64,000 nt of DNA, taken from positions 248,001 through 312,000 of the forward strand of contig CAYROO010000002.1 of NCBI GenBank assembly GCA_964425915.1, written 5' to 3'. Source of the DNA: Polycyclovorans sp964425915 (GTDB lineage Bacteria > Pseudomonadota > Gammaproteobacteria > Nevskiales > Nevskiaceae). Shown in pieces: positions 8,154 to 17,264 of this stretch; the first letter of the stretch is position 1; every line of letters starts with the position of its first letter. The notes beneath the pieces are model-generated. The model made no database searches and was not told the origin of the DNA. It worked only from the letters and a program-made list of their open reading frames with translations. The position numbers were made by a program, and so were the translations under genes.

Positions 8154-10322
8154 CTAAGCCGCGGCCGATACCGCCGCGGTCACTGTCACCGGCAACCCGT
8201 TGAGGGCGGCATTGCCGGACAGTGTGTCGAGATACTGATCATCCGTGAGGTCGTTGACGCTCTGACCCTGCAGACCACTGGCCACCCGCAACGCCACCCC
8301 CTGGCGCGCATGGCCCCAGCCGTGCGGCAGGGACACCACGCCCGGCATGACGGTATCGGTGGCCATCACCTCGACGTCGACAGCGCCCACCCGCGAGCGG
8401 ACCTGCACCAACGCCCCGCTGATCAAACCGCGGGCAGCGAGATCCTCGGGATGCATGAACAGCTGATGGCGGGGCTTGCCCTTCACCAGGCGCTGACTGT
8501 TGTGCATCCACGAATTATTGCTGCGCACATGCCGGCGCCCGATCAGCCAGAGGGTATTGGGAGCGGTTGGGGTCTGTTCGGACAGCTGGCGGTCGTAGCG
8601 CGCCAGCGCCGCCTGCACCTCGGCATTGAGGCAGGTGATGGTTTTGTCGCGGGTGAACAACCGCTTCGGCAAGGTCGGGCGCAGCGGCCCGAGGTCGACA
8701 CCGTGGGGGGCCGCCTTCAGCTTGGCCAGCGACAAGCGCTGCGGGTGGCGCTGGCCATAGCGGCCGTTGCGTAGCGCCAGATCAAGCAGCCGGCGCGGCG
8801 ACAGCCGCTGCATCACCGCATCCTTCACCCTCAGCATCAGCGGCTTTCCGGCATCCCGCCCCAGGTGCTTGCGCAGCCGTTGGCCCAGGGCCTGAAACAC
8901 CACCCAGTCGTCCATCGCATCCTTGGGTCGCGCAAAGATGGGGGGGTTGTAACGGGCGGTGTTCCGCATCGCAAAGTGGTGAAAGATGATGTCGTAATGG
9001 TCCCGCTCCAAGGGACTGGGCGGGGGCAGGATGTAGTCGGCGAAACGTGTGGTCTCGTTGCGGTAGCAGTCGAACGACACCATGAAATCAAGTTGACCGA
9101 GGGCCTGTTCCAGCTGCCGCCCATTGGGCGTCGACAGCACCGGATTGCCTGCAATGGTGATCAGGCTCCGCACCTGACCTTCGCCAGGCGTCAGGATCTC
9201 TTCGGCCAGGGCCGACACCGGCAGCTCACCGCCAAACTCCGGCAGGCCGCGCACCCGGCTTTGCCAGGCATTGAAATGTCCAGGCTTGGAGCCCGGCCCA
9301 CTGACCAGATCCATTGCGGGCTCGGGGAAGCACATGCCGCCCTCCCGGTCGAGATTGCCGGTGACGATGTTGAGCACGGCGATGGCCCACTGGCACAAGG
9401 TCCCGTGCGCCTGAGTGGACACGCCCATGCGCCCGTAGACGGCAGCTGTTGGTGCGGCCGCCAGATCGCGTGCGATCTGGCGAATCACGTCGGCGTCGAT
9501 GCCCGTCACCGCAGCGGCACGCGCCGGTGTGAATGGCGCCACGGCGGCGGCCACCGCATCGATATCCGTGGTGAATTCGGCCAGCCGTCCCGGCTGCGCC
9601 AATTGCTCGGCAAACAGCACATTGAGCAGGGCCAGCAGCAGGGCCGCGTCGGTACCCGGGCGGACAAAATGATGCTGGTCCGCCACCTCGGCCGTTTCGG
9701 TGCGACGCGGGTCCACCACCACCAGACGACCGCCGCGTGATTGCAGGTCACGAACACGCTTCTTCACATCCGGCACCGTCCACAGGCTGCCATTAGACGC
9801 CAGCGGGTTGGCACCCAGCATCAGCAGATACTGGCAGCGGTCGATATCCGGCACCGCCACCAGCAACTGGTGACCGTACAGCCAATAGGACACCAGCTGA
9901 TGTGGCAGCTGATCGACCGAGGTGGCCGAGTAGCGGCTGCGGGTTTTCAGCGGCCCCAGCAGCGCGCTGCTGTGGGTGAGGTTGCCCCAGTTGTGCACGC
10001 TGGGGTTGCCGAGATAGGCCGCAATGCTGTTGCCGCCATGGGTCTCGACCGCGACCGCGAGCCGTGCCGCCACCTCGTCGAGGGCCTGCTTCCAGGGGAT
10101 CGCTTGCCAGGTGTCGCCCACCCGTTTCATCGGCTGCCGCAGCCGATCGGGGTCCTCATGGAGATCCTGCAGCGCCACAGCTTTCGGACAGATATGCCCA
10201 CGCGAAAGCGGGTCCTTGGCGTCGCCCCGAATCGACAGGATCTGGTCGCCCCGGGTGCGGATCTCCAGGCCACAAATGGCTTCGCACAAATGACAGGCCC
10301 GGTAGTGTGTCTGCTCGCGCAT
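8154..10322 (-). CDS. Molybdopterin-dependent oxidoreductase with N-terminal 4Fe-4S site
   Basis: Mo/W-bis-MGD enzyme of the DMSO reductase superfamily, 722 aa. The N-terminus has the [4Fe-4S] ligands C-x2-C-x3-C (HLCEAICGL preceded by AC) with a fourth Cys at GHICPKA. Molybdopterin-binding segments follow (YLGNPSVHNWG, MLGANPLASNGS, VVDPRRTETA), and the C-terminal dinucleotide-binding domain is present (VVSLPHGWGHA). No Tat signal is seen, so it is likely cytoplasmic. Relatives are annotated as formate-dehydrogenase-like or assimilatory nitrate-reductase-like, but no partner subunit lies nearby, so the substrate is unknown. Confidence 0.85.
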   Translation of the reverse strand: MREQTHYRACHLCEAICGLEIRTRGDQILSIRGDAKDPLSRGHICPKAVALQDLHEDPDRLRQPMKRVGDTWQAIPWKQALDEVAARLAVAVETHGGNSIAAYLGNPSVHNWGNLTHSSALLGPLKTRSRYSATSVDQLPHQLVSYWLYGHQLLVAVPDIDRCQYLLMLGANPLASNGSLWTVPDVKKRVRDLQSRGGRLVVVDPRRTETAEVADQHHFVRPGTDAALLLALLNVLFAEQLAQPGRLAEFTTDIDAVAAAVAPFTPARAAAVTGIDADVIRQIARDLAAAPTAAVYGRMGVSTQAHGTLCQWAIAVLNIVTGNLDREGGMCFPEPAMDLVSGPGSKPGHFNAWQSRVRGLPEFGGELPVSALAEEILTPGEGQVRSLITIAGNPVLSTPNGRQLEQALGQLDFMVSFDCYRNETTRFADYILPPPSPLERDHYDIIFHHFAMRNTARYNPPIFARPKDAMDDWVVFQALGQRLRKHLGRDAGKPLMLRVKDAVMQRLSPRRLLDLALRNGRYGQRHPQRLSLAKLKAAPHGVDLGPLRPTLPKRLFTRDKTITCLNAEVQAALARYDRQLSEQTPTAPNTLWLIGRRHVRSNNSWMHNSQRLVKGKPRHQLFMHPEDLAARGLISGALVQVRSRVGAVDVEVMATDTVMPGVVSLPHGWGHARQGVALRVASGLQGQSVNDLTDDQYLDTLSGNAALNGLPVTVTAAVSAAA

Positions 10323-10422
10323 GGCTGGCGTCTCCTCTTTGCACCGGACTATACGCCGCCTTGAGTGCCCCGGCCGCGGAGGGCATCATCGCATCAGGAT
10401 CAGGCCAGGGAGGCCGCTAGGG

Positions 10423-11787
10423 ATGGCATCACAAACGCGTGCGCAAACCCCCACGCTCCGGTGGATCGACCGCTTCATTGATATCGCCGACTGGCCCACC
10501 AGTCGCAAGACGCTGCTGATGATCGCGGTGCTGCTACCCGTGCAGATCATCGGCTCGGTGGGCGCCGCCGGGGCATTCCACCTTTATGCGCTCTGGGGAT
10601 TGGATTCGCCGCTGATCGATACCCGCCTCAATGACCGCTTCCTGGCGTTATGGCTCGGCGCCACCGTGGTCGCCGGACTGGCTGCCTGGAGACCCGCCCG
10701 GCGCGGCATCGACGCCCCCTGGACCGCCTATGTGTTCAGTCTTCCGTTCACCCTCGGGTTGTGCGCGCTGACGTATCTGTTCGGCACCATGAGCACGCCC
10801 TTCATCGCCGTGTATCCGGTGGCGATGTTTCTGCTGGCGCTGTACTTCGAAGGGCGGGTCGGACTTCGGCTGTTTCTGTTCGTCACTGCTGTCTACCTGA
10901 CGCTCGGTGCGCTGGAGACGCAAGGGCTCATCCCCCACGCACCGATCCTGCGGATCGACACCATCGCCGCCCAGAACCAACCGGCCTGGTTTCTTATCCA
11001 TCTGTTCATCGTCACCCTGGCCCTGGCCTTCTGCACCGCGCTGGGCATGGCCATCGTGTTTGCCCGCCGCGTACAGCAGGCCCGGCTGCAGCGGGCGCAC
11101 TCTGAACTTCAGCGTGCCGAGCGGCAACTGGCGCGCGGCAATCGCCTGATTCGCCGCTACGTGCCGGCACAGCTTGCCGAGCGCCTGCTGTCGGACCGCT
11201 ACGAGGATATGGAGCGCACGCGACGCCGCAAGCTGGCCCTGTTCTTTTCCGATATCGAGGGCTTTACTGCCACCGCAGACCGGCTCGACCCCGAAGAGCT
11301 CGCCACCTTGCTCAATGAATACCTCACCGAAATGACCGCGATCGCCACCGCCCATCACGGCATCATTGACCAGCTGGTCGGCGACGGCATCATGATTTTC
11401 TTTGGCGCGCCAGACGCCACCGATGATCAGGACCACGCGCTGCGTGCGGTGCGCATGGCGCAGCAGATGCAGCAGCGTCTGCGGGTGTTGCGCCAGCGCT
11501 GGTTCGACCGCGGCGTCGAGCAGCCCTTTCGGGTGCGGATCGGCATTCATGTCGGCTATGCCAGCGTGGGCAACTTCGGCTCGCCCGGGCGCATGGTGTA
11601 CTCGGCCATTGGTCACCATGTGAATCTGGCCGCGCGTCTGCAGGCAGCCTGTACGCCGGACGGCATCCTCATCAGCCATGCCGCCTGGGCGCTGGTCCGG
11701 GACGTCATCCCCTGTGACGCGCGCGGCGAGATTCGCGTGAAAGGCGTGCAGCATCCGCTACGGGTCTATGCGGTTGCGGTGGACTGA
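10423..11787 (+). CDS. Membrane-anchored class III adenylate/guanylate cyclase
   Basis: About 454 aa. The N-terminal half has five to six transmembrane helices (for example TLLMIAVLLPVQIIGSVGAAG and FIAVYPVAMFLLALYF). A short amphipathic linker rich in Arg/Gln/Leu follows, and residues ~250-454 form a class III cyclase catalytic domain. Motifs seen are LALFFSDIEGFTA (first metal Asp), VGDGIMIFFGAP (second metal site) and RIGIHVGYASVGNFGS. It would make cAMP or cGMP from the membrane. Two Crp/Fnr-type regulators occur in the same window. The ATG at 10423 with GGAGG 9 bases upstream is preferred to in-frame starts further upstream. Confidence 0.85.
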   Translation: MASQTRAQTPTLRWIDRFIDIADWPTSRKTLLMIAVLLPVQIIGSVGAAGAFHLYALWGLDSPLIDTRLNDRFLALWLGATVVAGLAAWRPARRGIDAPWTAYVFSLPFTLGLCALTYLFGTMSTPFIAVYPVAMFLLALYFEGRVGLRLFLFVTAVYLTLGALETQGLIPHAPILRIDTIAAQNQPAWFLIHLFIVTLALAFCTALGMAIVFARRVQQARLQRAHSELQRAERQLARGNRLIRRYVPAQLAERLLSDRYEDMERTRRRKLALFFSDIEGFTATADRLDPEELATLLNEYLTEMTAIATAHHGIIDQLVGDGIMIFFGAPDATDDQDHALRAVRMAQQMQQRLRVLRQRWFDRGVEQPFRVRIGIHVGYASVGNFGSPGRMVYSAIGHHVNLAARLQAACTPDGILISHAAWALVRDVIPCDARGEIRVKGVQHPLRVYAVAVD

Positions 11788-11865
11788 GCGGCTTGCGGCG
11801 CGGCTTCACCCGACTGCAAAGTGCCGGTGTCATGCTGAGGATTGCCTTCGATTTCAGAGTTCGTC

Positions 11866-13296
11866 ATGTCCGATCCTGCCACCGTTGACTACGACCGCCG
11901 TCGCCTGTTGCGCCAGATGTTTCTCACCGCTGGCGCGGTCAGCACCCCGGCCTGGCTGCAAGCCTGCGGTGGTGATTCGGCCCTCGCCGGCGAACAGCCG
12001 ACGCCGCCGCTGACGGCGGACAGCCGACTCGGCCTGCAACCCGGCCCACTCTCCAATATTGGCCCACTGGTGGATGCCGGCGTCGACAATATGCTGATCC
12101 CAGAAGGCTTCAGCGCCCGCGTGGTGGCCCGTCACCGCAGCAACCCGGTAACCGGGAACTTCGATCCGCTCGGGGCCAGCGGCTATGTCTGGCATGAAGC
12201 CCCCGACGGCGGCGCCGTGTTCCCGGCACCGGATGGCGGCTGGGTCTACGTCTCCAACAGCGAGGTCAACCCCGGGGCCAGCAGCGGGTCGTCCCGTGAC
12301 GGCGGGGTCGGCGCACTGCGCTTCAACGCCGAGGGAGAGATCATCGATGCCTACCGCATCCTCGACGGCACCCGCCGCAACTGTGCCGGCGGCGCCACGC
12401 CATGGCACACCTGGATCTCCTGCGAAGAGACGGGTGACGGCTACGCCTGGGAGTGCAATCCGCTCGGCACGGTGGACGATGCGCGCCGGCTAGATGCGCT
12501 CGGCCGCTTCAACAAGGAAGCAGCGGCGGTGGATCTCGCCACACGCACGGTCTACCAGACCGAGGACAGCGGCAGCGGTCGCTTCTACCGCTTCGTCTGC
12601 GAAGCCCGTGACCGGGTCAGCGCGCCGGGCGGCGACCGCCTGCGCATGGAAGCCGGTCGCCTGCAGGTCCTCAACATCGAGGGCTTCGATAATGACGGCT
12701 ACATCGACGACGACAACGAAGCGCGCCGTCTGCGCCGGGTCAGCTGGGTGGATGTGGTGCAGCCCGACCAACCCCAGGGCACGGTCCGTGCGCAACTGGC
12801 CGCGGCCGGCGCCACCATACCCGGGACACAGTTCCGCGGGGGCGAAGGGCTGTGGATCTACGACCTGCCGCCGGCCCTGCAGACCGTCCCTCCGGGCGGC
12901 CGAGTGCCGACGCGGGCGGTGGCCTTCTTCGCCTGCAAGGGCGACAACCGGGTCTATGCTTACGACATCGACAACGATCTGATCCAGACCGTGTTCGACA
13001 ACACCGCCATCGACCCCGCCTTCGACGATGTCGACAACGTGGTGGTGAGCCCGATGGGCGATGTGCTGGTGGCCGAAGACGGCGATGCCATGCGGCTCAT
13101 CGTCATCGTCCCGGGCGGCGAGGCCAAGGTGCTGATGCAGATCACCAGCGGCGGCTCCGAGATCACCGGCCCGGCATTTACCGCCGACGGTTCGCGGCTG
13201 TACTTCAGCTCTCAGCGCGGCCCCACCGTGCCGCTGCTGCGCAATGGCACCGGTGCCACCTACGAGATCACCATCCCGGAAGCGTTTCGGGCCTAG
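11866..13296 (+). CDS. PhoX-family (DUF839) exported protein
   Basis: 476-aa protein of the PhoX/DUF839 type, a beta-propeller family that includes Ca/Fe-dependent alkaline phosphatases. The N-terminus has RRRLLRQMFLTAGAVSTPAWLQACGG, a twin-arginine-like motif followed by a hydrophobic stretch and a lipobox-like LQAC, so export by Tat, possibly as a lipoprotein, is likely. Family segments include GGATPWHTWISCEET, a tract of acidic residues (DNDGYIDDDNE) and FACKGDNRVYAYD. Only the family is certain; phosphatase activity is inferred. ATG 11866 is chosen over a TTG at 11842 because the Tat motif follows at normal spacing. Confidence 0.8.
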   Translation: MSDPATVDYDRRRLLRQMFLTAGAVSTPAWLQACGGDSALAGEQPTPPLTADSRLGLQPGPLSNIGPLVDAGVDNMLIPEGFSARVVARHRSNPVTGNFDPLGASGYVWHEAPDGGAVFPAPDGGWVYVSNSEVNPGASSGSSRDGGVGALRFNAEGEIIDAYRILDGTRRNCAGGATPWHTWISCEETGDGYAWECNPLGTVDDARRLDALGRFNKEAAAVDLATRTVYQTEDSGSGRFYRFVCEARDRVSAPGGDRLRMEAGRLQVLNIEGFDNDGYIDDDNEARRLRRVSWVDVVQPDQPQGTVRAQLAAAGATIPGTQFRGGEGLWIYDLPPALQTVPPGGRVPTRAVAFFACKGDNRVYAYDIDNDLIQTVFDNTAIDPAFDDVDNVVVSPMGDVLVAEDGDAMRLIVIVPGGEAKVLMQITSGGSEITGPAFTADGSRLYFSSQRGPTVPLLRNGTGATYEITIPEAFRA

Positions 13297-13310
13297 GGGC
13301 GCCTGCACGC

Positions 13311-13420
13311 CGGGAATGGGGAATCGGGAGTCGGGAATCGTAACGGCAACGAGCAACGCCGTGGCGGTTGCTTTTGCTGTTCGCTTCTAACGATTCCCCA
13401 TTCCCGATTCCCGATTCCCG
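13311..13420. repeat. 110-bp palindromic element built of GGGAATC-type heptamers
   Basis: Two 30-bp arms (13311-13340 and 13391-13420) are inverted copies matching at 27 of 30 positions, separated by 50 bases. Each arm is about four tandem GGGAATC-like heptamers. The loop itself contains smaller complementary segments (GCAAC / GTTGC). It sits exactly between two convergent stop codons and may end transcription from both sides, but its make-up resembles a repeated extragenic element more than an ordinary terminator. Confidence 0.8.
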
Positions 13421-13421
13421 T

Positions 13422-14684
13422 TCACCCCAACACCGGCCAGTGATCCTCAATGCGCCCGCCGCGTACCACCAGTAGGTCGCCGAACTGCAGCATCAGCGCT
13501 TCACTCTGGGTCGGCCGCAGAAAGACGTGATCGCCCACCTTCAGATCGGTCGCGGCTGACCCGTTCAATAGCTCCTGGTTGGAACTGCGGCCGAAAAGGG
13601 CATTGAGCTGAAGCCCCGGCGGAGACACCGGCCGCGCCTTCCAGTGGCCGCCATAGATGAAGTGGCTGCTGGCCTGGTTGGGGTCCCAGGCGGCGAAGGC
13701 CGATGACAGCGGCTCGACACCGGGCAGGCGCGTGCCTTCCAGCACTTTCAGCACCGGGGTGGCGATGAAAAGCGCCGGCACGTGCGCCGCCAGGGTCGGC
13801 AGGTCGAAGTCGGTGGGCTGCACCAGTGCCGAGCCCACGCCCACTTCATTGAGCGGGCTTTCGGCCCCCTGCAGCACGTAGTTGGGGCTGCCGGCGCCGT
13901 TGAGCGTGAGCGCATCGTTCAGCCACTCCGGCCGCTGTGCGGCGAGCAGCTTGAGCGCATCGCGGTAGCGCGCCCACGACTGCGCCTGCAGGTCGGCGGG
14001 CGATCCCAGCAGGCGGGGCAGCTTCACCACATGCGGGTCGTAGCCCATGAACCCGCTGAAGCGCAGGTGCTGCGGGTCTTCGGCGATCTGCTCGAGCATC
14101 GTCACCAGGGTGAGGTCATCGGCGACACCGCCGCGGTGCAGGCCGACGTCCAGTTCGATGTTGAGGTTGAGGCGCGTGCCCAGTCCACGCGCCAGCGCGC
14201 GGTACTCGGCCAGCCGCGCCGGCGTGTCCACCAGCCACTGCAACTGGCGCGCCGGGTCGAACGGTCCGCGATGCGTCTCGTAGAAGGCGGCAGCAGCACG
14301 CACCGGCATCGGCTTGCCCAGCAGCAGATCGGCCTCGGGGAATGCCTGCGCCTGCAGGTTCAGGAAGGGTTGGTGAAACACCATCAGCCGCTCGGTGCCG
14401 TGAGCACGCATCACGTAGTCCAGGAGCTTAACGCTGGGCAGGGACTTGGCCACCACCCGCCACTGCTTGCTCGGGTGCAGGTCGCGCTTGAACACCGCCA
14501 GGTTGTGATCGAGCCGGTCCAGATCCAACACCAGACAGGGCCGCGCCGGGCCTTGGTCCTTCAGCAGGGCATCGAGGCCAGCGAAGTAGGGATCATGCGT
14601 GGCGCCATGATCGGCCGGGCGCAGCTTGATGGCCGCTGCGCCCCCAACGGCGGCGAGCACGATCAAGACGTCACGCCGTTTCAT
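13422..14684 (-). CDS. Exported alanine-racemase-fold (D-threonine aldolase-like) PLP protein
   Basis: Fold-type III PLP protein, about 420 aa, of the alanine racemase N-domain/D-threonine aldolase-DSD1 group. The start at ATG 14684 gives a positively charged N-terminus with a hydrophobic segment (KRRDVLIVLAAVGGAAA), which suggests export. The PLP lysine is in WRVVAKSLPSVKLLDY, followed by NLNIELDVGLHRGGV and FSGFMGYDPHV typical of the barrel. The C-terminal metal-binding part has HFIYGGHWKARPVSPPG and VGDHVFLRPTQSE. It could be a D-amino-acid aldolase, dehydratase or racemase; the substrate is unknown. The start overlaps the end of the lactone oxidase gene by 14 bases, implying coupling. Confidence 0.8.
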   Translation of the reverse strand: MKRRDVLIVLAAVGGAAAIKLRPADHGATHDPYFAGLDALLKDQGPARPCLVLDLDRLDHNLAVFKRDLHPSKQWRVVAKSLPSVKLLDYVMRAHGTERLMVFHQPFLNLQAQAFPEADLLLGKPMPVRAAAAFYETHRGPFDPARQLQWLVDTPARLAEYRALARGLGTRLNLNIELDVGLHRGGVADDLTLVTMLEQIAEDPQHLRFSGFMGYDPHVVKLPRLLGSPADLQAQSWARYRDALKLLAAQRPEWLNDALTLNGAGSPNYVLQGAESPLNEVGVGSALVQPTDFDLPTLAAHVPALFIATPVLKVLEGTRLPGVEPLSSAFAAWDPNQASSHFIYGGHWKARPVSPPGLQLNALFGRSSNQELLNGSAATDLKVGDHVFLRPTQSEALMLQFGDLLVVRGGRIEDHWPVLG

Positions 14685-16104
14685 GCGGCACCTCCCCGAA
14701 CCACTGCCGCAGTGCCGGGCTGAGCATCTTGCCGCGCGGGTCCAGCGCCCGCCGCACCCGCTGGAAATCCTGCCAGCGCGGATAACGCGCCGCCAGACCG
14801 ACTGCATCCAGCGTGTGCAGCTTGCCCCAGTGCGGCCGCCCGCCGTGGCGCTGCAGGATCGGCTCAACCAAGGCGAACAGCGGGCGGTGGTCCACCTGCC
14901 AGTACTGGTGAATCGAGATCGACGCACAGGCCTGTTGATGGAACGGACTGAGCCAGGCCGACTCCGCCGCCACATGGCGGTATTCGATGGGAAACAGGGT
15001 GCGCAGCTCACTGGCGCGCACGGTGTCGATGATCTCCATCAGGCAGGCTGGGCCGTGGTCCACCGGCACCTCGTACTCCATCTCGTTGAACGCCACCTCG
15101 CGCGGCGACGGGAAGATGCGGTACGACGGCCCCACCCGCTCGGCACTGGCCTCCGACAGGCTCACCAGCAGCCGCTGCAGCACGGCATCGGCATTCGGTA
15201 GCCCGTGTGCCAGTTCCGAGGCTAGCCAGAGCGCCGCGTCCACCGGCAAGCTCAGCAGCGGCGCCGGGGTGTCGTTGGCCTCGGTTTCGTCCAGCGTCTT
15301 CACCAGCACGTCGTCGGCATGGAAGAAGGCGAAGAACTCGAAGTGCCGGTGCTGTTCACGCAGGCTATCGATCTCTGCCAGTACCGCTTTCAGCGGCCGG
15401 GTGAATTCGCGCCGCCGCAGGCGGAACGGCGCCCGGTTCTGCAACCGCACCTGGCTGACCACACCCAGCGCGCCAACGTTGGTGCGGGCCGCATCGAACA
15501 CGTCGGCATCGTGATCGGCATCACAGTCGATCACCTCGCCCTCGGGCGTCACCAGCCGCAGCCCGGCCACCATCGACGAGAACGAGCCCAGGGCCATGCC
15601 GGTACCGTGGGTGGCGGTACCGATGGCGCCGCCCAGGGTCTGCGGATCGACATCACCCTGGTTGGGCAGTGCCTGACCCACTGCATCGAGCAGCGGCCCG
15701 GCGTCGCGGATGGAAGTGCCCGCCCACAACGTGGCCTGTTGGCGGGCGGCATCGTGGGTGACCAGGCCGCTGAGCGCGTCCACTGAAATCAAAGTGCCGT
15801 CGGTGGTCACCACCGGCGAAAACGAATGACTGGCCCCCACCGGCCGCACCGGACCCCGCGCCGCCCGCAGCAGATCGCGCAGGGCATCTTCGTCCGCGGG
15901 CCGGGCGAACACCCGCGGCCGCGACGACTGCGAACCCGACCAGTTGCGCCATTCCCCGGCGCGCTGTCCGTGGCCGTAGCCCACCGGCGCCGACGGCGTA
16001 CAGGCACTCAGGAACGGCAGCGCCGCGCCGGTGGCAGCAGTGGCCAGCAAGCCCTGCAGGGCGCGACGGCGATCGATCCGGACGGCGGGCAAACGCAATG
16101 ACAT
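14671..16104 (-). CDS. Tat-exported FAD-dependent sugar-lactone oxidase (ALO family)
   Basis: 477-aa vanillyl-alcohol-oxidase-fold flavoprotein with an N-terminal FAD-binding domain (PVGASHSFSPVVTTDGTLIS, GDVDPQTLGGAIGTATHGTG) and a C-terminal D-arabinono-1,4-lactone oxidase domain ending in HWGKLHTLD, the family signature. The N-terminus RRRALQGLLATAATGAALPF plus FLSAC is a twin-arginine signal, possibly with a lipobox. The ATG at 16104 is used; an upstream GTG adds two codons. Family members oxidise aldonolactones or alditols with O2 or a dehydrogenase partner. First gene of a two-gene unit with the PLP protein. The actual substrate is unknown. Confidence 0.85.
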   Translation of the reverse strand: MSLRLPAVRIDRRRALQGLLATAATGAALPFLSACTPSAPVGYGHGQRAGEWRNWSGSQSSRPRVFARPADEDALRDLLRAARGPVRPVGASHSFSPVVTTDGTLISVDALSGLVTHDAARQQATLWAGTSIRDAGPLLDAVGQALPNQGDVDPQTLGGAIGTATHGTGMALGSFSSMVAGLRLVTPEGEVIDCDADHDADVFDAARTNVGALGVVSQVRLQNRAPFRLRRREFTRPLKAVLAEIDSLREQHRHFEFFAFFHADDVLVKTLDETEANDTPAPLLSLPVDAALWLASELAHGLPNADAVLQRLLVSLSEASAERVGPSYRIFPSPREVAFNEMEYEVPVDHGPACLMEIIDTVRASELRTLFPIEYRHVAAESAWLSPFHQQACASISIHQYWQVDHRPLFALVEPILQRHGGRPHWGKLHTLDAVGLAARYPRWQDFQRVRRALDPRGKMLSPALRQWFGEVPHETA

Positions 16105-16179
16105 GGGCACTCCCTGTGCGAATGTGGCGGAATCTGAACCGTATCCAAAAATGGCGGATGGCGGGACGGGAAATCGACC

Positions 16180-17184
16180 TCAGGGGCAGGCGCCCTCGAC
16201 GTAGCAGCGCAACGGTGGTTCCTCGAAGCTGCGCTCCGCGGTGACCAAGGTGTTGGCGACCACTAGGCCCAGTGCCGCGAAATCGGTGGCGAAGGTGGCG
16301 GGGTTCACCCCCGGCATCAACAGTTGCAGGCACACCGCGGGATCGATGCGGGACGGATCGGCCGGCCCCGCGTGGGTGAGCGCGTCGATCGCCAGCGCGT
16401 ACGCCACCGGGTCGGAGGTGCCGATGGTGAGATGCTCCGCGGTGTTCAGCGGGCACACCTGCTGGGTGGCCACGTTGGTGAGCTGCGCGGCATCGCCACT
16501 GAGCGCCGAGGAGGCGCCCAGCAGGGTGACATTGGGGACCACCACCTCATCGAGGTTGGTATAGATCACCGTGTAGTCAACGCCGGGTACGGTTTCGAAA
16601 TCGCGGTTGAGGGCGGCCATGAAGGCCGAACCCATGCCCTGCTGGCGAATCGCCGGCGCGCAGCCCGGCACACAGATACCGCCGGACAGCACGGTGCCAT
16701 GATTGGACGGCGACAGCCCCACCAGATCGTCCACCTTGTCGCGGACATCCGGCCAGAAGCGCAGCGCCCAGCGCGGCACCATGCCGCCCTGGCTGTGGCC
16801 GATGATCTGCACCTGGCGTCCGCTGACATCGGCCATTTCGCGCACGGCGTGCACCACATACTCGGCGGCGATCTGGATGTCGCCCATGGCGTTCATCGGC
16901 AGTTCGATGGTGCAGTAGGGCCGTCCCAGTTGGGTCAGTGCCGGCAACCAGTTCCAGTCGAAATTGACCTGCGGCTCCAGCGTGGTGCCCGGCACCATCA
17001 GCACCGGCGCATGCGTGGCGGCGGCGAGGTCACCGCTGCACTGCAGGGCGGCATCGAGATCCGCCTTCGCCACGGTCAGCGGCGGCCCAGCCTGATTGTC
17101 GAGTGATAGCGGGTCAGCCCCTCCGCAAGCAGCAACCAAACACGACAACGCCACCGCACTCCACCGAAAACCCGCTCTCCTCAT
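16180..17184 (-). CDS. Lipoprotein lipase/esterase (lipase class 2-like)
   Basis: Predicted lipoprotein of 334 aa: a signal peptide with lipobox CLVAAC, then an alpha/beta-hydrolase domain. The nucleophile motif is QIIGHSQGGMVPRW (GxSxG), and the early segment VLMVPGTT ... NFDWNWLPAL resembles the oxyanion-hole region of Candida antarctica lipase B-like enzymes. A conserved catalytic-type Asp/His pair is plausible later (TNLDEVV, TAEHLTIG). It would act at the cell envelope on esters or triglycerides. It lies 80 bases from alkB on the same strand, so co-transcription is possible. Confidence 0.82.
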   Translation of the reverse strand: MRRAGFRWSAVALSCLVAACGGADPLSLDNQAGPPLTVAKADLDAALQCSGDLAAATHAPVLMVPGTTLEPQVNFDWNWLPALTQLGRPYCTIELPMNAMGDIQIAAEYVVHAVREMADVSGRQVQIIGHSQGGMVPRWALRFWPDVRDKVDDLVGLSPSNHGTVLSGGICVPGCAPAIRQQGMGSAFMAALNRDFETVPGVDYTVIYTNLDEVVVPNVTLLGASSALSGDAAQLTNVATQQVCPLNTAEHLTIGTSDPVAYALAIDALTHAGPADPSRIDPAVCLQLLMPGVNPATFATDFAALGLVVANTLVTAERSFEEPPLRCYVEGACP

Positions 17185-17264
17185 CGTATCGTTCTCCGTC
17201 GATCGTGACGGTTACTGTACGCGGGAAGCGGCGCGATGGAGGCGGTGGCGTTCCGCTGTCGCGG

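Noticed and set aside
14685..15011. N-terminal extension of the PLP enzyme by ~109 residues
   Set aside because: It lies antiparallel in frame only by chance over the 3' end of the lactone oxidase gene; the export signal begins at ATG 14684.
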